6,714 nt of DNA from Pseudomonadota bacterium (GTDB taxonomy: Bacteria > Pseudomonadota > Alphaproteobacteria > Rhodospirillales > Casp-alpha2), in the NCBI GenBank assembly GCA_027620395.1, contig JAQBZY010000076.1, forward strand, positions 1 through 6,714, in the 5' to 3' direction. The notes beneath the pieces are model-generated. The model made no database searches. It was not told the DNA's origin and saw nothing but the letters and a program-made list of their open reading frames with translations. Position 1 is the stretch's first letter, and every line of letters begins with the position of its first letter. This document shows positions 6,378 to 6,714 of this stretch, piece after piece. The translations under genes were made by a program, and so were the position numbers.

Positions 6378-6714
6378 CTACGGCCGGCCGGCGCGCCGCT
6401 CGATCCTTTCCCTGATCGGCGCCGGCAGGTCACGCAATACGCTAGCGCTTTGCAGCAGGTCCCTCAAGTCGCCTTGTAAATCGACGTTGAGCTCGATCTT
6501 CTTGCCCCCGTAAAGCTCGGGATTGGCGCCCTTGATCTCGGCCTTGGCGGTCATCTGGCCGCCCAAGGGGCCGCCGAAAGTAAGCTTCAATTGGCTATAT
6601 TGAAAATTGGCCAGCGCCTTGGCCAACAACTCGCCCGATCCGCCGGCGGCGGTCAGCGATGCCACGGCGGCGTCGCCCCGGTACCGGATGACGCCGCCGC
6701 CGATTGCCTCGATG
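6378..6714 (-). CDS. ydbH: YdbH family AsmA-like protein, C-terminal end (5' part outside window)
   Basis: The frame is open from the window edge to TAG 6380-6378 and gives the last 111 residues. Features typical of the YdbH C-terminus are IGGGVIRYRGDAAV near the edge, LLAKALANFQYSQLKLTFGG, then KGANPELYGGKKIELNVDLQGDLRDLL about 30-50 residues before the end. YdbH belongs to the AsmA-like group with TamB and YhdP: long beta-groove proteins anchored in the inner membrane that carry phospholipid towards the outer membrane. In E. coli YdbH ends at the YnbE lipoprotein, which is encoded next, as here. The family call is strengthened by the ydbH-ynbE-ydbL order. Length and N-terminal anchor cannot be assessed. 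The last codons overlap the AGGAGGAG run upstream of ynbE. Confidence 0.88.
   Translation of the reverse strand, partial: IEAIGGGVIRYRGDAAVASLTAAGGSGELLAKALANFQYSQLKLTFGGPLGGQMTAKAEIKGANPELYGGKKIELNVDLQGDLRDLLQSASVLRDLPAPIRERIERRAGRP

Overview
The window is GC-rich, gene-dense bacterial DNA, and its proteins look alphaproteobacterial, probably of a Rhodospirillales-like lineage. The best pointers are the phosphoglycerate kinase C-terminus (STAGGAFLE), the MlaF-type ATPase tail (DQFVHSRAEGPIQM) and a ydbH-ynbE-ydbL cluster. No tRNA, rRNA, CRISPR array, transposase or phage gene was seen. Apart from one possible degraded 3' end, no gap between genes exceeds 300 bases.

Left side, plus strand (1-1362): the last 45 codons of a LysE/RhtB-type exporter, then a complete phosphoglycerate kinase gene (pgk) 26 bases later. 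These converge on the minus-strand block, with a 32-base gap (1363-1394) in which I see no convincing terminator.

Right side, minus strand (6714 down to 1395): one tightly packed, probably cotranscribed run of nine genes. In transcription order they are ydbH (3' end only), ynbE, ydbL, a 73-residue unknown, an amidase, an MlaF-like ABC ATPase, a D-cysteine desulfhydrase, a PCu(A)C copper chaperone and a VOC/glyoxalase-fold protein. Most junctions are overlaps (ATGA or GTGGCTGA) or gaps under 30 bases, which suggests translational coupling. In E. coli the first three genes form an AsmA-like bridge moving phospholipid between inner and outer membrane. The MlaF-like ATPase is also from a lipid-transport family, but no permease or MlaD gene accompanies it here.

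Four points deserve a second look. (1) The copper chaperone gene has an in-frame TAG just before its expected last beta strand, and the frame stays open for 38 more codons that restore the family's C-terminus and normal operon spacing. (2) The ABC ATPase has Ser where the H-loop histidine is expected. (3) The PLP enzyme carries the Thr/Thr pair of D-cysteine desulfhydrase rather than the Glu/Leu pair of ACC deaminase. (4) An unrecognised small protein is coupled to the amidase. I do not see strong evidence for a wholly new system; the nearest candidate is the lipid-transport-flavoured operon itself.
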